Origin: a virus | Strand: one strand, 5' to 3' | Length of the DNA: 64,000 bases | Virus record (IMG/VR): IMGVR_UViG_3300036785_000488 | Coordinates: 1 to 64,000 of that record | In this document: positions 31,841 through 39,171 of the stretch, piece after piece | Layout: every line of letters starts with the position of its first letter | Position numbering within the stretch: position 1 is the stretch's first letter | Program-made: the position numbers and the translations under genes | Notes under the pieces: generated by a model | Seen by the model: the letters and a program-made list of their open reading frames with translations, nothing else | Database searches by the model: none | What the model was told of the DNA's origin: nothing

Positions 31841-33313
31841 TCAGTCCATGGTCCGACGAACCGCATCCTCGGCACGGTTGGGGTCCACTTTTCGGAGGCC
31901 CTCGGCCCGCTCGGCCCCGAAGAGCCGCGCCAGCACGCCCGCCTGGGTGCGTCCCTCGACGGTCACCTTCAAGAAGTCTCGGTTGTCCTGGATCTCCTTG
32001 ACGCTCTGCGTCATCCGCATGAATCGGTCCAATTCGGACGACAGGTTGGCGTCGGGGTAGCCGCCCTGGAGCTGCTCGGAGAAGAAGCCGAAGGCGACCC
32101 GCTGGCCCTGCATCTCCAAGAGGCTGTGCAGAATCGACATCAGTTGATCACGATTCCGTATCTGAATCGGGATCGAGTACTTGCACGACGAGCCAAGTTC
32201 AAAGAGAGGACACACTGCGGCGAGCGAGCACGAGTCGCATTGACGCAGCCCAGCTCCATTCATGACGGCGACGTCGTTGGTGACCTCGACAGTGCCCGTC
32301 CCGTTCGGATTCTCCATGACGGTGGTGTGCGGGCGGAAATCGAACACCGGCAGAGGCCGGATGACGTCGGGCAGGTGCGACCCGTTTGAAGCGGGTTCAG
32401 GAGCTAAGTGATCAACTGCCTGTTCGGGCAGAGGCGCAGTTTCCGGGGGAGTCGGATGTCCATTTGCAGTTGATCCATTACGTCGTTTGAGCAGCTTGGC
32501 GCGTTGCGGCCCCTCCATGGACTGCTCCATTTGCCGCCAGGCCCATACCGTGTAGCGGGCGACCTCGTCGGAGTCGTCGTTGACAATTTTGTCAGCGTCG
32601 AACCCGGCGGCAGTGAAGTGGCTGCGGTGCCGACGGCGGATCTTCTCCTTGTCGTCAGCCGGATACCGGCGCAGCCGGTTCTCATCCCAGATCATGGTTT
32701 CTCCAAAGCGCGTAGGAGAAATCCACGAGGACGAGACGAGCGTCGAGTACAGCCCTCCTGGGGCGTCGTAAGGGTGCGAGAACGACAGCCCATGCAGGTT
32801 GATCTTGGTCCGACGCACGAGGGACGAGAGCACGTTCTGGGTCCGGTCCTCAACCGGCGGGACGCCGAGATTGGGGTGCTTCTCGACCATGGTTCGGAGA
32901 AGAGGCGCGCCCCAGTCCTCGTGCCATACCGGGACGAACTTGTCGTCGGCCACACCCGCCCAGACCTCACGCTGGCGCAGCACCCAGTCCAGACCCAGGC
33001 TCCCGGCGTCGTATTCGGTGAAGAAGGCGATCCTCTCCAGGTTGTCCTGGACGAAGCCCAGGTAGGCCGAGAGGAACTCCTCGTGCTCGGTCTGGCTCCA
33101 GTTCTTGCGCTCGGTCGCAGAGCTGCCCGACATGACGAAGATCTTCTGCTCATCGGGGAAGACGTCAGCTAGTAACCAAGGTTGTTTAGTGATTCGTGGC
33201 TGGAGGTGGAGGTAGTTGACGGCGACGTGCGGCACGCCCTCGGCGGCGAGGAGCTTGCGCCAAGCCGGGGTCTCGGCCCCGGCGAAGTACAACTCAAGAT
33301 GACGCAGGCTCAT
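31841..33313 (-). CDS. Conserved actinophage protein, TIM-barrel-like N-domain and Cys-cluster C-domain
   Basis: 490 aa from ATG 33313 (ATGA overlap). The first 260 residues (LRHLELYFAGAE, KIFVMSGSSA, FTEYDAGSLG, FVPVWHEDWG, SSWISPTRFGETMIWD) have the spacing of the TGT/DpdA-like barrels that phages use for 7-deazaguanine insertion, although the family is not certain. A Pro-rich linker is followed by CDSCSLAAVCPLFELGSSC, a four-Cys cluster, and a helical end (MQGQRVAFGFFSEQLQGG). No other deazapurine genes are visible here. Its place in the virion-associated block is unexplained. Confidence 0.75.
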   Translation of the reverse strand: MSLRHLELYFAGAETPAWRKLLAAEGVPHVAVNYLHLQPRITKQPWLLADVFPDEQKIFVMSGSSATERKNWSQTEHEEFLSAYLGFVQDNLERIAFFTEYDAGSLGLDWVLRQREVWAGVADDKFVPVWHEDWGAPLLRTMVEKHPNLGVPPVEDRTQNVLSSLVRRTKINLHGLSFSHPYDAPGGLYSTLVSSSWISPTRFGETMIWDENRLRRYPADDKEKIRRRHRSHFTAAGFDADKIVNDDSDEVARYTVWAWRQMEQSMEGPQRAKLLKRRNGSTANGHPTPPETAPLPEQAVDHLAPEPASNGSHLPDVIRPLPVFDFRPHTTVMENPNGTGTVEVTNDVAVMNGAGLRQCDSCSLAAVCPLFELGSSCKYSIPIQIRNRDQLMSILHSLLEMQGQRVAFGFFSEQLQGGYPDANLSSELDRFMRMTQSVKEIQDNRDFLKVTVEGRTQAGVLARLFGAERAEGLRKVDPNRAEDAVRRTMD

Positions 33314-33519
33314 GGCTTCTTCAGACTCTCAGACGCCTGGATGAACGCCTTGGACAGGTAGCGACGGGCGGTCTCCTTGGCTGAGACCCGCATCTCCTCA
33401 CGGGCTGCCCGCACCGCTTCTCGGAGGTCCTTTGCCACCTGGTGGGCCTCCCTGGTGGCCTGCTCTAAGGCAAGCCGCTCTGTGGTGATCGCCATCACTT
33501 CTTCTGGGTCAGGACTCAT
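33310..33519 (-). CDS. Short coiled-coil protein
   Basis: 69 aa from ATG 33519 (11-nt overlap); ATG 33495 is an alternative with a GAAGAAG site. ATREAHQVAKDLREAVRAAR continues as one long charged helix. No motif. It lies between the tagged effector-like run and the barrel protein. Confidence 0.65.
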   Translation of the reverse strand: MSPDPEEVMAITTERLALEQATREAHQVAKDLREAVRAAREEMRVSAKETARRYLSKAFIQASESLKKP

Positions 33520-33970
33520 GGAGCGGATCCCGGTGTACGTCGGCCTTCACTGAAGGACCGTAATAGCCAAATTCATTGAGGTCATCCCCGGCAAAGCGGA
33601 CGTGGTGAGCGGGCACCTGGGCCTTGAGCGTGGGCAGATCCTGCTTCGGATCGTCGGGATGCTTGGCGTGCTCGGCGGCGTACCGGGCACTGAGCGTCAC
33701 CCAGTCCCCGTGGTTAATGTGACCGACGCCCCTGGGGGCGGCTCGGTAGATGGTGGCGGTGTGGTCGGGGTTGCCGCGGGCGGCACGGATCTGGCGGATC
33801 GACTCCTGGGGGTGTGCTGTCCCGGTGAAGTGGTGGGGCTTCTCGTAGACATCGAGGCCATGCATGAAGTTGCCGGGTTCGGTCAGGTCGTGCAGTGGCG
33901 GGCCATCAGAGGTCGGGATGTGCCCGCCCTGGTAGTCCTCAAACTGCTCCCCTAGAGCTTCTCGGCTCAT
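33509..33970 (-). CDS. Tagged ADP-ribosyltransferase-like protein (MuF-tail type)
   Basis: 153 aa from ATG 33970 (ATGA overlap). N-terminus MSREALGEQFEDY is a diverged copy of the MSHRALSxEQF tag shared with upstream genes. The body ATIYRAAPRGVGHINHGDWV, TLSARYAAEHAK, VRFAGDDLNEFGYYG follows the ART-like domain that often ends phage head-morphogenesis (MuF) proteins: YRA, GDWVTxSxxYA and a final GDxLNEFGY. Predicted NAD-dependent modifier or its degenerate relative; activity not established. Confidence 0.8.
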   Translation of the reverse strand: MSREALGEQFEDYQGGHIPTSDGPPLHDLTEPGNFMHGLDVYEKPHHFTGTAHPQESIRQIRAARGNPDHTATIYRAAPRGVGHINHGDWVTLSARYAAEHAKHPDDPKQDLPTLKAQVPAHHVRFAGDDLNEFGYYGPSVKADVHRDPLHES

Positions 33971-34311
33971 TCGTAATCCTCAGACCGAGGGCGTCTTCCT
34001 TCAGCCACAAGCGAGAGGCGCGAAGACTTCACAGGATCATGTGTCTTATAGCTCTTCCATCCCTGCTTTTCTGTCTGTGCCAATGCCAGATCCCCCTCCA
34101 CCGTTTCAAAACCAGGATCACGATGAAGTTTCAGTCCTTGCGTGTGGACTTTCCAAACATCTACACCCGTATGGCTTTTGAGCGGCTCCGTCGACATAAA
34201 GACAGCATCCCCCACTCCTTTGCGAAGACCCTGACGTTGAATGCTCTCTCGATTCGTCGGATAAGAGATGTGGTACATGAACTGCTGTGGACTGAGTGCT
34301 TCGTGACTCAT
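33967..34311 (-). CDS. Tagged KptA/ART-fold-like protein
   Basis: 114 aa from ATG 34311 (ATGA overlap). The tag MSHEALSPQQF leads into MYHISYPTNRESIQRQGLRK, GDAVFMSTEP and DVWKVHTQGLKLHRDP. The H-x-S, xxIxxxGL and S/T-rich strand order is that of ART-superfamily proteins such as KptA or DarT-like toxins. NAD-dependent chemistry is a reasonable guess; the catalytic set cannot be confirmed by eye. Confidence 0.8.
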   Translation of the reverse strand: MSHEALSPQQFMYHISYPTNRESIQRQGLRKGVGDAVFMSTEPLKSHTGVDVWKVHTQGLKLHRDPGFETVEGDLALAQTEKQGWKSYKTHDPVKSSRLSLVAEGRRPRSEDYE

Positions 34312-34688
34312 GCCGGTTCCCAGTCCCCTGCTGTGGCATCGATCCGCAGCCGTTTGGGCAACCGCTCACCCAATGAACGCGCCCAGGCTTCACCCTCCCC
34401 CGTCCGGTCGGACGAATGCCGAGGAGGGCGCACACCACGGGTCTCGGCGGCGATCCCCTGGGCATGACGGTACACAGCGGTGGCGATGCCCTGGCGTCGC
34501 ACCTCTGGGGAGGTCGCGATGTTGCCGATCTCCCCGGTCTTGTGATGCCACATGATCATGCCCACGTTCGTCGCACCGCCGCCACCGTACGCCCGCACCT
34601 CATGATGAGAGCTACCCCCCATCTCCCTGGGCGTGGCCTTCTTGAAGACGTAGTGAAACTGCTCCGGGTTCAGAGCACGGTGGCTCAC
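34308..34688 (-). CDS. Tagged GNAT-type N-acetyltransferase
   Basis: 126 aa from GTG 34688 (GTGA overlap). The tag MSHRALNPEQFHYVF precedes a GNAT core: VGMIMWHHKTGEIGNIATSP, then EVRRQGIATAVYRHAQGIA, where R-R-Q-G-I-A is the acetyl-CoA pyrophosphate loop (Q/RxxGxG/A). The C-terminal part is helical. Likely transfers acetyl groups to a host or phage target; substrate unknown. Upstream is a small membrane protein. Confidence 0.85.
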   Translation of the reverse strand: MSHRALNPEQFHYVFKKATPREMGGSSHHEVRAYGGGGATNVGMIMWHHKTGEIGNIATSPEVRRQGIATAVYRHAQGIAAETRGVRPPRHSSDRTGEGEAWARSLGERLPKRLRIDATAGDWEPA

Positions 34689-34888
34689 ACCGGCTGGCGC
34701 GGTCCCCGTGCCCTGCCGTCAACGAGGTAGAAGGCCCCGATGGCGATGTCGACCAGGAAGCTCAGGAACGCCGCCATGAACCATGTGTACCACCAAGTGC
34801 TCCAAAGCTGGCCGGTGGCCGACGCACTGGCGATGATGCCCAGGACGACGAGCACGATGGCTCCTACAATGAAAAGTCGGAAATACAT
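34685..34888 (-). CDS. Two-helix membrane protein
   Basis: 67 aa from ATG 34888 with AAAGGAG upstream. FRLFIVGAIVLVVLGIIASA and WYTWFMAAFLSFLVDIAIGA are two membrane helices joined by a short polar loop; the C-terminus is basic. It lacks the MSHRAL tag and interrupts the run of tagged genes. Holin-like size, but position among effector-like genes could also mean a delivery or immunity membrane partner. Confidence 0.8.
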   Translation of the reverse strand: MYFRLFIVGAIVLVVLGIIASASATGQLWSTWWYTWFMAAFLSFLVDIAIGAFYLVDGRARGPRQPV

Positions 34889-34900
34889 CCCGGCTCCTTT

Positions 34901-35449
34901 CTATTTCTGCAATCGATGTACGACCGTGCGGTGGTGGCCCTCGGCCAGCCAGCGGGTGCCGCCGTGTTCATAGTGCTCGGGCAGATACGGGATGCCTTCT
35001 GGGTGTTCCTCTACGGGCTGGGCGTAGAGGCTGCCACCGGCAGAGCGTTCCTCTCTCACCCGTCGAGCAGCCGGATGCCCGAAGTCTTCAAAATGCTCGG
35101 GCGGTCCCTCCTCGGCGTAACGGCGCAGCGTCGGCGTGTGCAGGTGGCGCTGCGAGGTCATCACCCGCCCACGGGGATAGCTGAAGTCACTCTCCTGCTG
35201 CTCCTGGTAGCCCTCGGTGGCGATGTGTGGGGCGTCAACACCTCGTTTGGTTTGATGAATATCGGCCCGGTGCATGACGTGCTTGGCGACGCGTCCGGTG
35301 ATCACCTTGGGCACCTCTGATCCTCCGAGGGAGGGATGCAGCCCCATCTCATGCGCCACCGGACCCAGGTGCTCCTTGCCCTCATCGATCTCTGAAATGT
35401 CCTTCATGATGAGGTGGAACTGCTCGGCGTTCAGTGCTCGATGACTCAT
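34901..35449 (-). CDS. Tagged protein with C-terminal ParB-like GHHR motif
   Basis: 182 aa from ATG 35449 (ATGA overlap). The tag MSHRALNAEQFHLIM is followed by a poorly conserved His/Glu-rich middle; the C-terminus IPYLPEHYEHGGTRWLAEGH then HRTVVHRLQ carries the GHHR signature of ParB-like nuclease/CTPase folds. A similar GHHR protein with a variant tag is at 37487-37759. Nuclease activity is possible, not shown. Confidence 0.75.
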   Translation of the reverse strand: MSHRALNAEQFHLIMKDISEIDEGKEHLGPVAHEMGLHPSLGGSEVPKVITGRVAKHVMHRADIHQTKRGVDAPHIATEGYQEQQESDFSYPRGRVMTSQRHLHTPTLRRYAEEGPPEHFEDFGHPAARRVREERSAGGSLYAQPVEEHPEGIPYLPEHYEHGGTRWLAEGHHRTVVHRLQK

Positions 35450-36072
35450 CGCAGATGCGGGTACTCCTTCCGCACATGCTCGGGGATCTGCTCCCCGCGC
35501 TGGTGAGCTTCGGTGACGTAGTCCTCATGCGTCTTGAAACCAGACCGGTGAGGGACGATGGCCGAGATGTGTTCTCGTTCGTCCTCGGGCTTGTATGCCC
35601 CCTCGGCGGCGTTGACGTAGAAGATGCCCCGGCGCATTTTCTGGCCTTTGGCCTTCAACCCTGCCTGCACCGCATTGGCCCGGACATCGGACATCGGCTC
35701 CGTGGAGCTACGGCGAGGCCAATCGGCCATCTCCCCGCGAGGGATTCCTTCTCGGATATTCCAGTCTGTCCCTGGTCCGCGAGAGGGATGAATGCGGGGA
35801 GTGTTCGTCATGGGGGCGGTGATGTGACCGCCGTAGAGTTCGGCAGTCGGGGAGTCTTTGATGCGTTGCTCTCGCGTCTCAGCCACATTGTGACCAGCGA
35901 TGCGCGCCGAAAGAGCATCAACGGCTGCCTCACGGGTCCCCACATGGAAGGGCTGATCCTGGTGGCCGATGATCCCCGTCGGTGTGCCGTGGAACCATGT
36001 ACCGGGCTGCGACTCAAACTCCTGGCGAGTCATCTCATGGAACTGCTGAGGGCTAAGAGCGCGATGACTCAC
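35446..36072 (-). CDS. Tagged ART-like (HGT-type) protein
   Basis: 208 aa from GTG 36072 (GTGA overlap). Tag MSHRALSPQQFHEM, then TWFHGTPTGIIGHQDQPFHV and GTREAAVDALSARIAG, the opening of many phage and polyvalent-toxin ADP-ribosyltransferase folds, and later RRGIFYVNAAEG and EHISAIVPHRSG, which can form the remaining core strands. A predicted NAD-utilising effector; the catalytic Glu is not certain. Confidence 0.78.
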   Translation of the reverse strand: MSHRALSPQQFHEMTRQEFESQPGTWFHGTPTGIIGHQDQPFHVGTREAAVDALSARIAGHNVAETREQRIKDSPTAELYGGHITAPMTNTPRIHPSRGPGTDWNIREGIPRGEMADWPRRSSTEPMSDVRANAVQAGLKAKGQKMRRGIFYVNAAEGAYKPEDEREHISAIVPHRSGFKTHEDYVTEAHQRGEQIPEHVRKEYPHLR

Positions 36073-36227
36073 TTGTACCGCTCCGGGTCAAAGAGGGTTT
36101 GCTGCTCCTCGATGGGATGAAGAGGCCCAGCCTTTCTCAGCCATGGGGCTTCTTCGTAGAGATGGTGCTCCTCACAGTAAGGACAATGCTGCCCGAACTG
36201 CTCTGAACTAAGAGCGCGATGACTCAC
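36069..36227 (-). CDS. 52-aa tagged zinc microprotein
   Basis: GTG 36227 to TGA 36069, joined to the next gene by GTGA. The product is MSHRALSSEQFGQHCPYCEE then HHLYEEAPWLRKAGP and on. After the tag only a CPYCxxHH zinc motif and a charged tail remain, so it is close to the tag alone. Its first 20 bases are identical to those of the gene at 36072. Confidence 0.75.
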   Translation of the reverse strand: MSHRALSSEQFGQHCPYCEEHHLYEEAPWLRKAGPLHPIEEQQTLFDPERYK

Positions 36228-36495
36228 GGTGCTTCTTCACGTTGTGACGCTGCATGCGCTGCTCTTGATGACGGCGTGCCTCGGCCTTGATCGGCCTCAG
36301 AGCACGGTTCCCTTCTTCCTTGGAGTAGGCCAACGGAGGGTTATCGGGGTTGAACAGACGGCCCTGTCGGAGGCCCTCGTTCTCCTTCTCCGGTTCAACC
36401 ACCTGAGGGTTGGTTTCACGCATACGTTGCTCAAGCGACGACCCCGGTACCGGCGTGGTGGCGAACTGCTTGGAGAGGACCCAGTGCTGTGTCAC
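36208..36495 (-). CDS. Tagged (LSKQF variant) basic protein
   Basis: 95 aa from GTG 36495, preceded by GAAGGCG. Starts MTQHWVLSKQFATTPVPG, a variant of the tag, followed by a Pro/Glu-rich linker (NPQVVEPEKENEGLRQGRLF) and a basic helix (IKAEARRHQEQRMQRHNVKK). No enzymatic motif. Overlaps the next gene by 20 nt. Confidence 0.7.
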   Translation of the reverse strand: MTQHWVLSKQFATTPVPGSSLEQRMRETNPQVVEPEKENEGLRQGRLFNPDNPPLAYSKEEGNRALRPIKAEARRHQEQRMQRHNVKKHRESSRS

Positions 36496-36502
36496 TGCGC
36501 CT

Positions 36503-36712
36503 TCACGCCTCTTCTTCTTCCTCACCAGGTTCAGTACCTGAGGGCTGCCGGTGCTCGGCGGTGTAGTCGTGAGAGAAAGCGGGCCGATACACGTTCGACG
36601 TCAGGTTCTGAATGCCACGCACGCGCGCTGCCAGCCCGTCCATGTTCCCCTGACCGATGATGTTCTGCTCGGTGTAGAACTGCTTGTTCGACAATGCTTC
36701 ACTGGCGCTCAT
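36503..36712 (-). CDS. Tagged (ALSNKQF) small protein
   Basis: 69 aa from ATG 36712 (ATGA overlap). MSASEALSNKQFYTEQN carries the tag core shifted by two residues. The body (MDGLAARVRGIQNLTSNVYR) is short and ends in a poly-Glu tail. No domain recognised. Confidence 0.7.
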   Translation of the reverse strand: MSASEALSNKQFYTEQNIIGQGNMDGLAARVRGIQNLTSNVYRPAFSHDYTAEHRQPSGTEPGEEEEEA

Positions 36713-37230
36713 GATGTGTCTGGCTCCATTTCGTTGAGGCGCGGATCTGAGATCTTCAGCTCGCGCTGACGTGTCATCTCCGCATCGATGTCTTCCCAGG
36801 GCTTCGGCAAGCGTTTGCGGTCGGGCCGATATTCCGCCCAGCGATACGTCGGGTTGACGAAAAAAAGACAAGGGAATCCGTTGGCACTGACAGCAAGGAC
36901 AGCCTCGGGATCCGAAGAGACCACCAGGTTCAGATCGTGTCCTGCAGCTCGGAGCTGACCGGCATGTGCCACCAGGAGAGCCGGGTCCGAGTAGTCAGTC
37001 CGCTGAGTGTCCCGATGCAAGAGATCCTCGTAGAAGCCCGGACGGCCCATGCCGTTGATGCGGCACCAGAACTCGACCGAATGCTCGTCCTTCTCGGTGG
37101 TGGAGAAGACGATCTGGTACCCGGAGCGCAGGGCCTTGGCGAGCCTGACGCCCTCGACCACCGGCTGAAAGCCGTGGACAGTGCTGTGTTCGCCCAGGAC
37201 CCCCTCAACGGTGATCAGGGCGGTGCTCAT
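36709..37230 (-). CDS. HAD-like protein lacking both catalytic Asp residues
   Basis: 173 aa from ATG 37230 (TGATG overlap). MSTALITVEGVLGEHSTVHG, IVFSTTEKDEHSVEFW, LNLVVSSDPEAVLAVSANGF, PCLFFVNPTYRWAEYRPD follow the HAD phosphatase order: motif I (normally DxDGVL), S/T of motif II, and the C-terminal strand. Here motif I reads T-V-E, so phosphotransfer is unlikely; it may be a binding or regulatory pseudoenzyme. It has no tag, though embedded in the tagged run. Confidence 0.75.
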   Translation of the reverse strand: MSTALITVEGVLGEHSTVHGFQPVVEGVRLAKALRSGYQIVFSTTEKDEHSVEFWCRINGMGRPGFYEDLLHRDTQRTDYSDPALLVAHAGQLRAAGHDLNLVVSSDPEAVLAVSANGFPCLFFVNPTYRWAEYRPDRKRLPKPWEDIDAEMTRQRELKISDPRLNEMEPDTS

Positions 37231-37490
37231 CAGCTTGAGTACTGGGAAGCCCTGGCTCCCCGGTTCTGCATGTTGTCGGGACCGTAGGGGGCGGGCTGCG
37301 TCGGCTCGTTCTCTCTCAGCTCCCATGCCTCCCTCAGGAGGGACGGCCACTGGCCGGGATCCCGACCGGCCAGGGTGCCGTCGAAAAATGACGACCAGTT
37401 GGTGGCCTTCGGCGTGCGGCCAGCCGCCTTGGTCGTCACGCGCAGCGCCGGAGCTGCGCTAGGGACCGCCGGAGGTCCTGAGCGCCTCAC
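37230..37490 (-). CDS. Hypothetical protein
   Basis: 86 aa from GTG 37490 (GTGA overlap). Pro/Ala/Arg-rich N-terminus followed by SSFFDGTLAGRDPGQWPSLL and a polar end. The FFDGTLAG stretch is the only distinctive element. No tag visible. Translationally coupled on both sides. Confidence 0.65.
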   Translation of the reverse strand: MRRSGPPAVPSAAPALRVTTKAAGRTPKATNWSSFFDGTLAGRDPGQWPSLLREAWELRENEPTQPAPYGPDNMQNRGARASQYSS

Positions 37491-37759
37491 TTCACCCTCT
37501 TGACCGTCATGTGGGTGTCCCCGCGCTCGATGGCCCCGGCCACCCGGTGATGGCCGTCACCGACGTAGTACCGGCCCTGGTACGGGTGCACTAGGGGATC
37601 GGTGGAGATGTCACCGGGATCCTGGCGGGCGATATCGGCCACCTTGTCCTGGTTGACGTAATTCTGCGTGGCGACCACTTTGTCCAGGCGCACTTTTATG
37701 CGGGGCATGCGGGGGTTGGGTTTTTCTGCGAACTGCTTGGTCGACAGCGGCACTGACAC
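37487..37759 (-). CDS. Tagged (LSTKQF) ParB-like protein, first gene of the leftward block
   Basis: 90 aa from GTG 37759, six bases after a TAAGCT -10 element. Starts MSVPLSTKQFAEKP, a variant of the N-terminal tag. The body IKVRLDKVVATQNYVNQDKV, then PYQGRYYVGDGHHRVAGAI is a compact ParB/Srx-like domain with the DGHHR signature. The small size suggests a single-domain nuclease or NTP-binding protein. Confidence 0.8.
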   Translation of the reverse strand: MSVPLSTKQFAEKPNPRMPRIKVRLDKVVATQNYVNQDKVADIARQDPGDISTDPLVHPYQGRYYVGDGHHRVAGAIERGDTHMTVKRVK

Positions 37760-37814
37760 GCCACGAGCTTAGGTGGCTCGGGTTGGCGCACCTGGGCCAC
37801 TTATGCTGGTCCCG
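37760..37814. promoter_or_regulatory. Divergent start-proximal -10 elements between the tagged block and 37815
   Basis: Leftward: TAAGCT (37771-37766), CGTGGC, GTG 37759. Rightward: TATGCT (37802-37807), GGTCCCG, ATG 37815. Both keep the 6-7 nt spacing of the leaderless promoters but lack the CCTGAC element, so they may be a separate (for example late) class. Confidence 0.5.
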
Positions 37815-38108
37815 ATGACGACGACTACACCTCAGAAGGGCTTCTGCTTCCAGTGCGGGACCGAGGTCGACGGCGACATCTTGGAGCACACCTCGACGCA
37901 CTCACCGGCTGCAGAGAAGCCCAAGACGGCGATCAAGACACGACAGCAGCGTCTTGACGACGTCGTCGGGGCGATCAAGAGGGTGAGCGAGGAAACTGAC
38001 GTAACCGTCCAGACCGAGATCCTGGACCGCGAGGTCATCATGGAGCTGTACATCGTCCGGGCGAGCCTCACCCAGAGCAGGCGGCGCGCCGCCGAAACGG
38101 AGGAATAG
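37815..38108 (+). CDS. C2H2-type zinc-finger hypothetical protein
   Basis: 97 aa from ATG 37815 (leaderless position). KGFCFQCGTEVDGDILEHTS then THS is one finger (CxxC ... H..TH). The rest is a helical, charged segment (RQQRLDDVVGAIKRVSEETD). Divergent from the tagged block. Function unknown. Confidence 0.75.
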   Translation: MTTTTPQKGFCFQCGTEVDGDILEHTSTHSPAAEKPKTAIKTRQQRLDDVVGAIKRVSEETDVTVQTEILDREVIMELYIVRASLTQSRRRAAETEE

Positions 38109-38110
38109 AA

Positions 38111-38485
38111 ATGGGAGTTTCCGACTGGAGGGCCTGGACCACGCAGAACGGCGGCACCCTGCCCACCGCCCCGAACCCACCTGGTACGCCCTGGATCCCG
38201 AACTCACCGTTCCCTGGAGTGGGGCCGATTCCCGACCTCATCAGCGGCTCGACCTCGATCCCGACGTACCCGAACACCCCGACGACCGTGAATGCCGTCG
38301 ACCCGTTCTACGTGGGCACGTACGCGACCGGCGGTGGCTGGGTGAACGTCATGGAGCGGTACATCGTCCCCTCCCCCGGCACCGCCGGGACCCAGACCGT
38401 TGCCTGCTGGCCTGCCGGGTCTCCTGGAGCGAGCGTGCCCGCAGGGCCGATCATGAGGCCGGTCGTAGCGGGGATCACCTCCTAG
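38111..38485 (+). CDS. Pro/Gly-rich hypothetical, probably structural
   Basis: 124 aa from ATG 38111 with GGAGGAATAGAA directly upstream. WRAWTTQNGGTLPTAPNPPG, SIPTYPNTPTTVNAVDPFYV and AGSPGASVPAGPIMRPVV are extended, Pro-rich segments typical of virion proteins. No domain recognised. Confidence 0.7.
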   Translation: MGVSDWRAWTTQNGGTLPTAPNPPGTPWIPNSPFPGVGPIPDLISGSTSIPTYPNTPTTVNAVDPFYVGTYATGGGWVNVMERYIVPSPGTAGTQTVACWPAGSPGASVPAGPIMRPVVAGITS

Positions 38486-38491
38486 CTCCAC

Positions 38492-39007
38492 ATGGCCCGA
38501 AATTACGCCGAGGAGTACCGCGCTCGGTCGGAACGCGCACAAGGACGGGGCTTCACCGGCTACACCCACCAGGAGCGTGAGCGTCGGCGGCTCCAGGCCA
38601 TCGAGCAACACCCGCTGGGACACGCGCTGCGTCCAGGCTTCAGACGCCCCGGCGACATCCCAGTCGATCATGGTCTCCAGGGGCCGTTCAGTCCCAGCCC
38701 GGACACCGACCCCACGACAAACATTCCGGACTGGGACTATTACTGGCCTACCAGAACGATCAACCCACCGCGACCCAGAACTCTCCAGGCGCGCTACTCA
38801 GCTCGGGCGCAACGGATCGAAGTCATCTTCCGTGCCGGATCACCGGCCAGTCCCGATGCCACCTGGCACTACAACGACATCCCTCCGCAGATCTGGACGG
38901 CGTTCAAGCGCAATGAGTCACCAGGGCGGTTCATTAACGCAGTACTGAACGGTTGGGACGGGACCAACGGAGGTCCGGGGGGATGGGGAACCCTTGTCGG
39001 GCAGTAG
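38492..39007 (+). CDS. KTSC-domain protein
   Basis: 171 aa from ATG 38492. An Arg-rich N-terminal half (RNYAEEYRARSERAQGRGF) is followed by a KTSC domain at about 98-160: ARYSARAQRIEVIFRAGS, WHYNDIPPQIWTAFKRNESP, GRFINAVLNG, with the typical Y-P-x and SPGRFxN elements. KTSC domains occur at the ends of lysyl-tRNA synthetase relatives and many phage proteins; function unknown. Confidence 0.85.
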   Translation: MARNYAEEYRARSERAQGRGFTGYTHQERERRRLQAIEQHPLGHALRPGFRRPGDIPVDHGLQGPFSPSPDTDPTTNIPDWDYYWPTRTINPPRPRTLQARYSARAQRIEVIFRAGSPASPDATWHYNDIPPQIWTAFKRNESPGRFINAVLNGWDGTNGGPGGWGTLVGQ

Positions 39008-39171
39008 AGCAAAAAGGCGAGAATCTCGTCGGGCGCATTGACGCTCTCATTGCCGACATCGATCAGTCCCTGAAAGAAAACACCCTCAATGTTCCTCGGA
39101 AGCGACTACGAAGACCCGGAGGAGAACGAGTGGGTACTACCCGAAGTTCCAAGCCCCGACTCGGTTCCTGA
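38983..39171 (+). CDS. Short ORF, possibly the 5' part of the next gene
   Basis: 62 aa from ATG 38983, with GGAGGT 8 nt upstream. The first 40 residues look natural (KGENLVGRIDALIADIDQSL) but the end is Arg-rich and overlaps the next gene by 83 nt in another frame. The two could be one gene split by a frameshift near 39080-39110. Confidence 0.45.
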   Translation: MGNPCRAVEQKGENLVGRIDALIADIDQSLKENTLNVPRKRLRRPGGERVGTTRSSKPRLGS

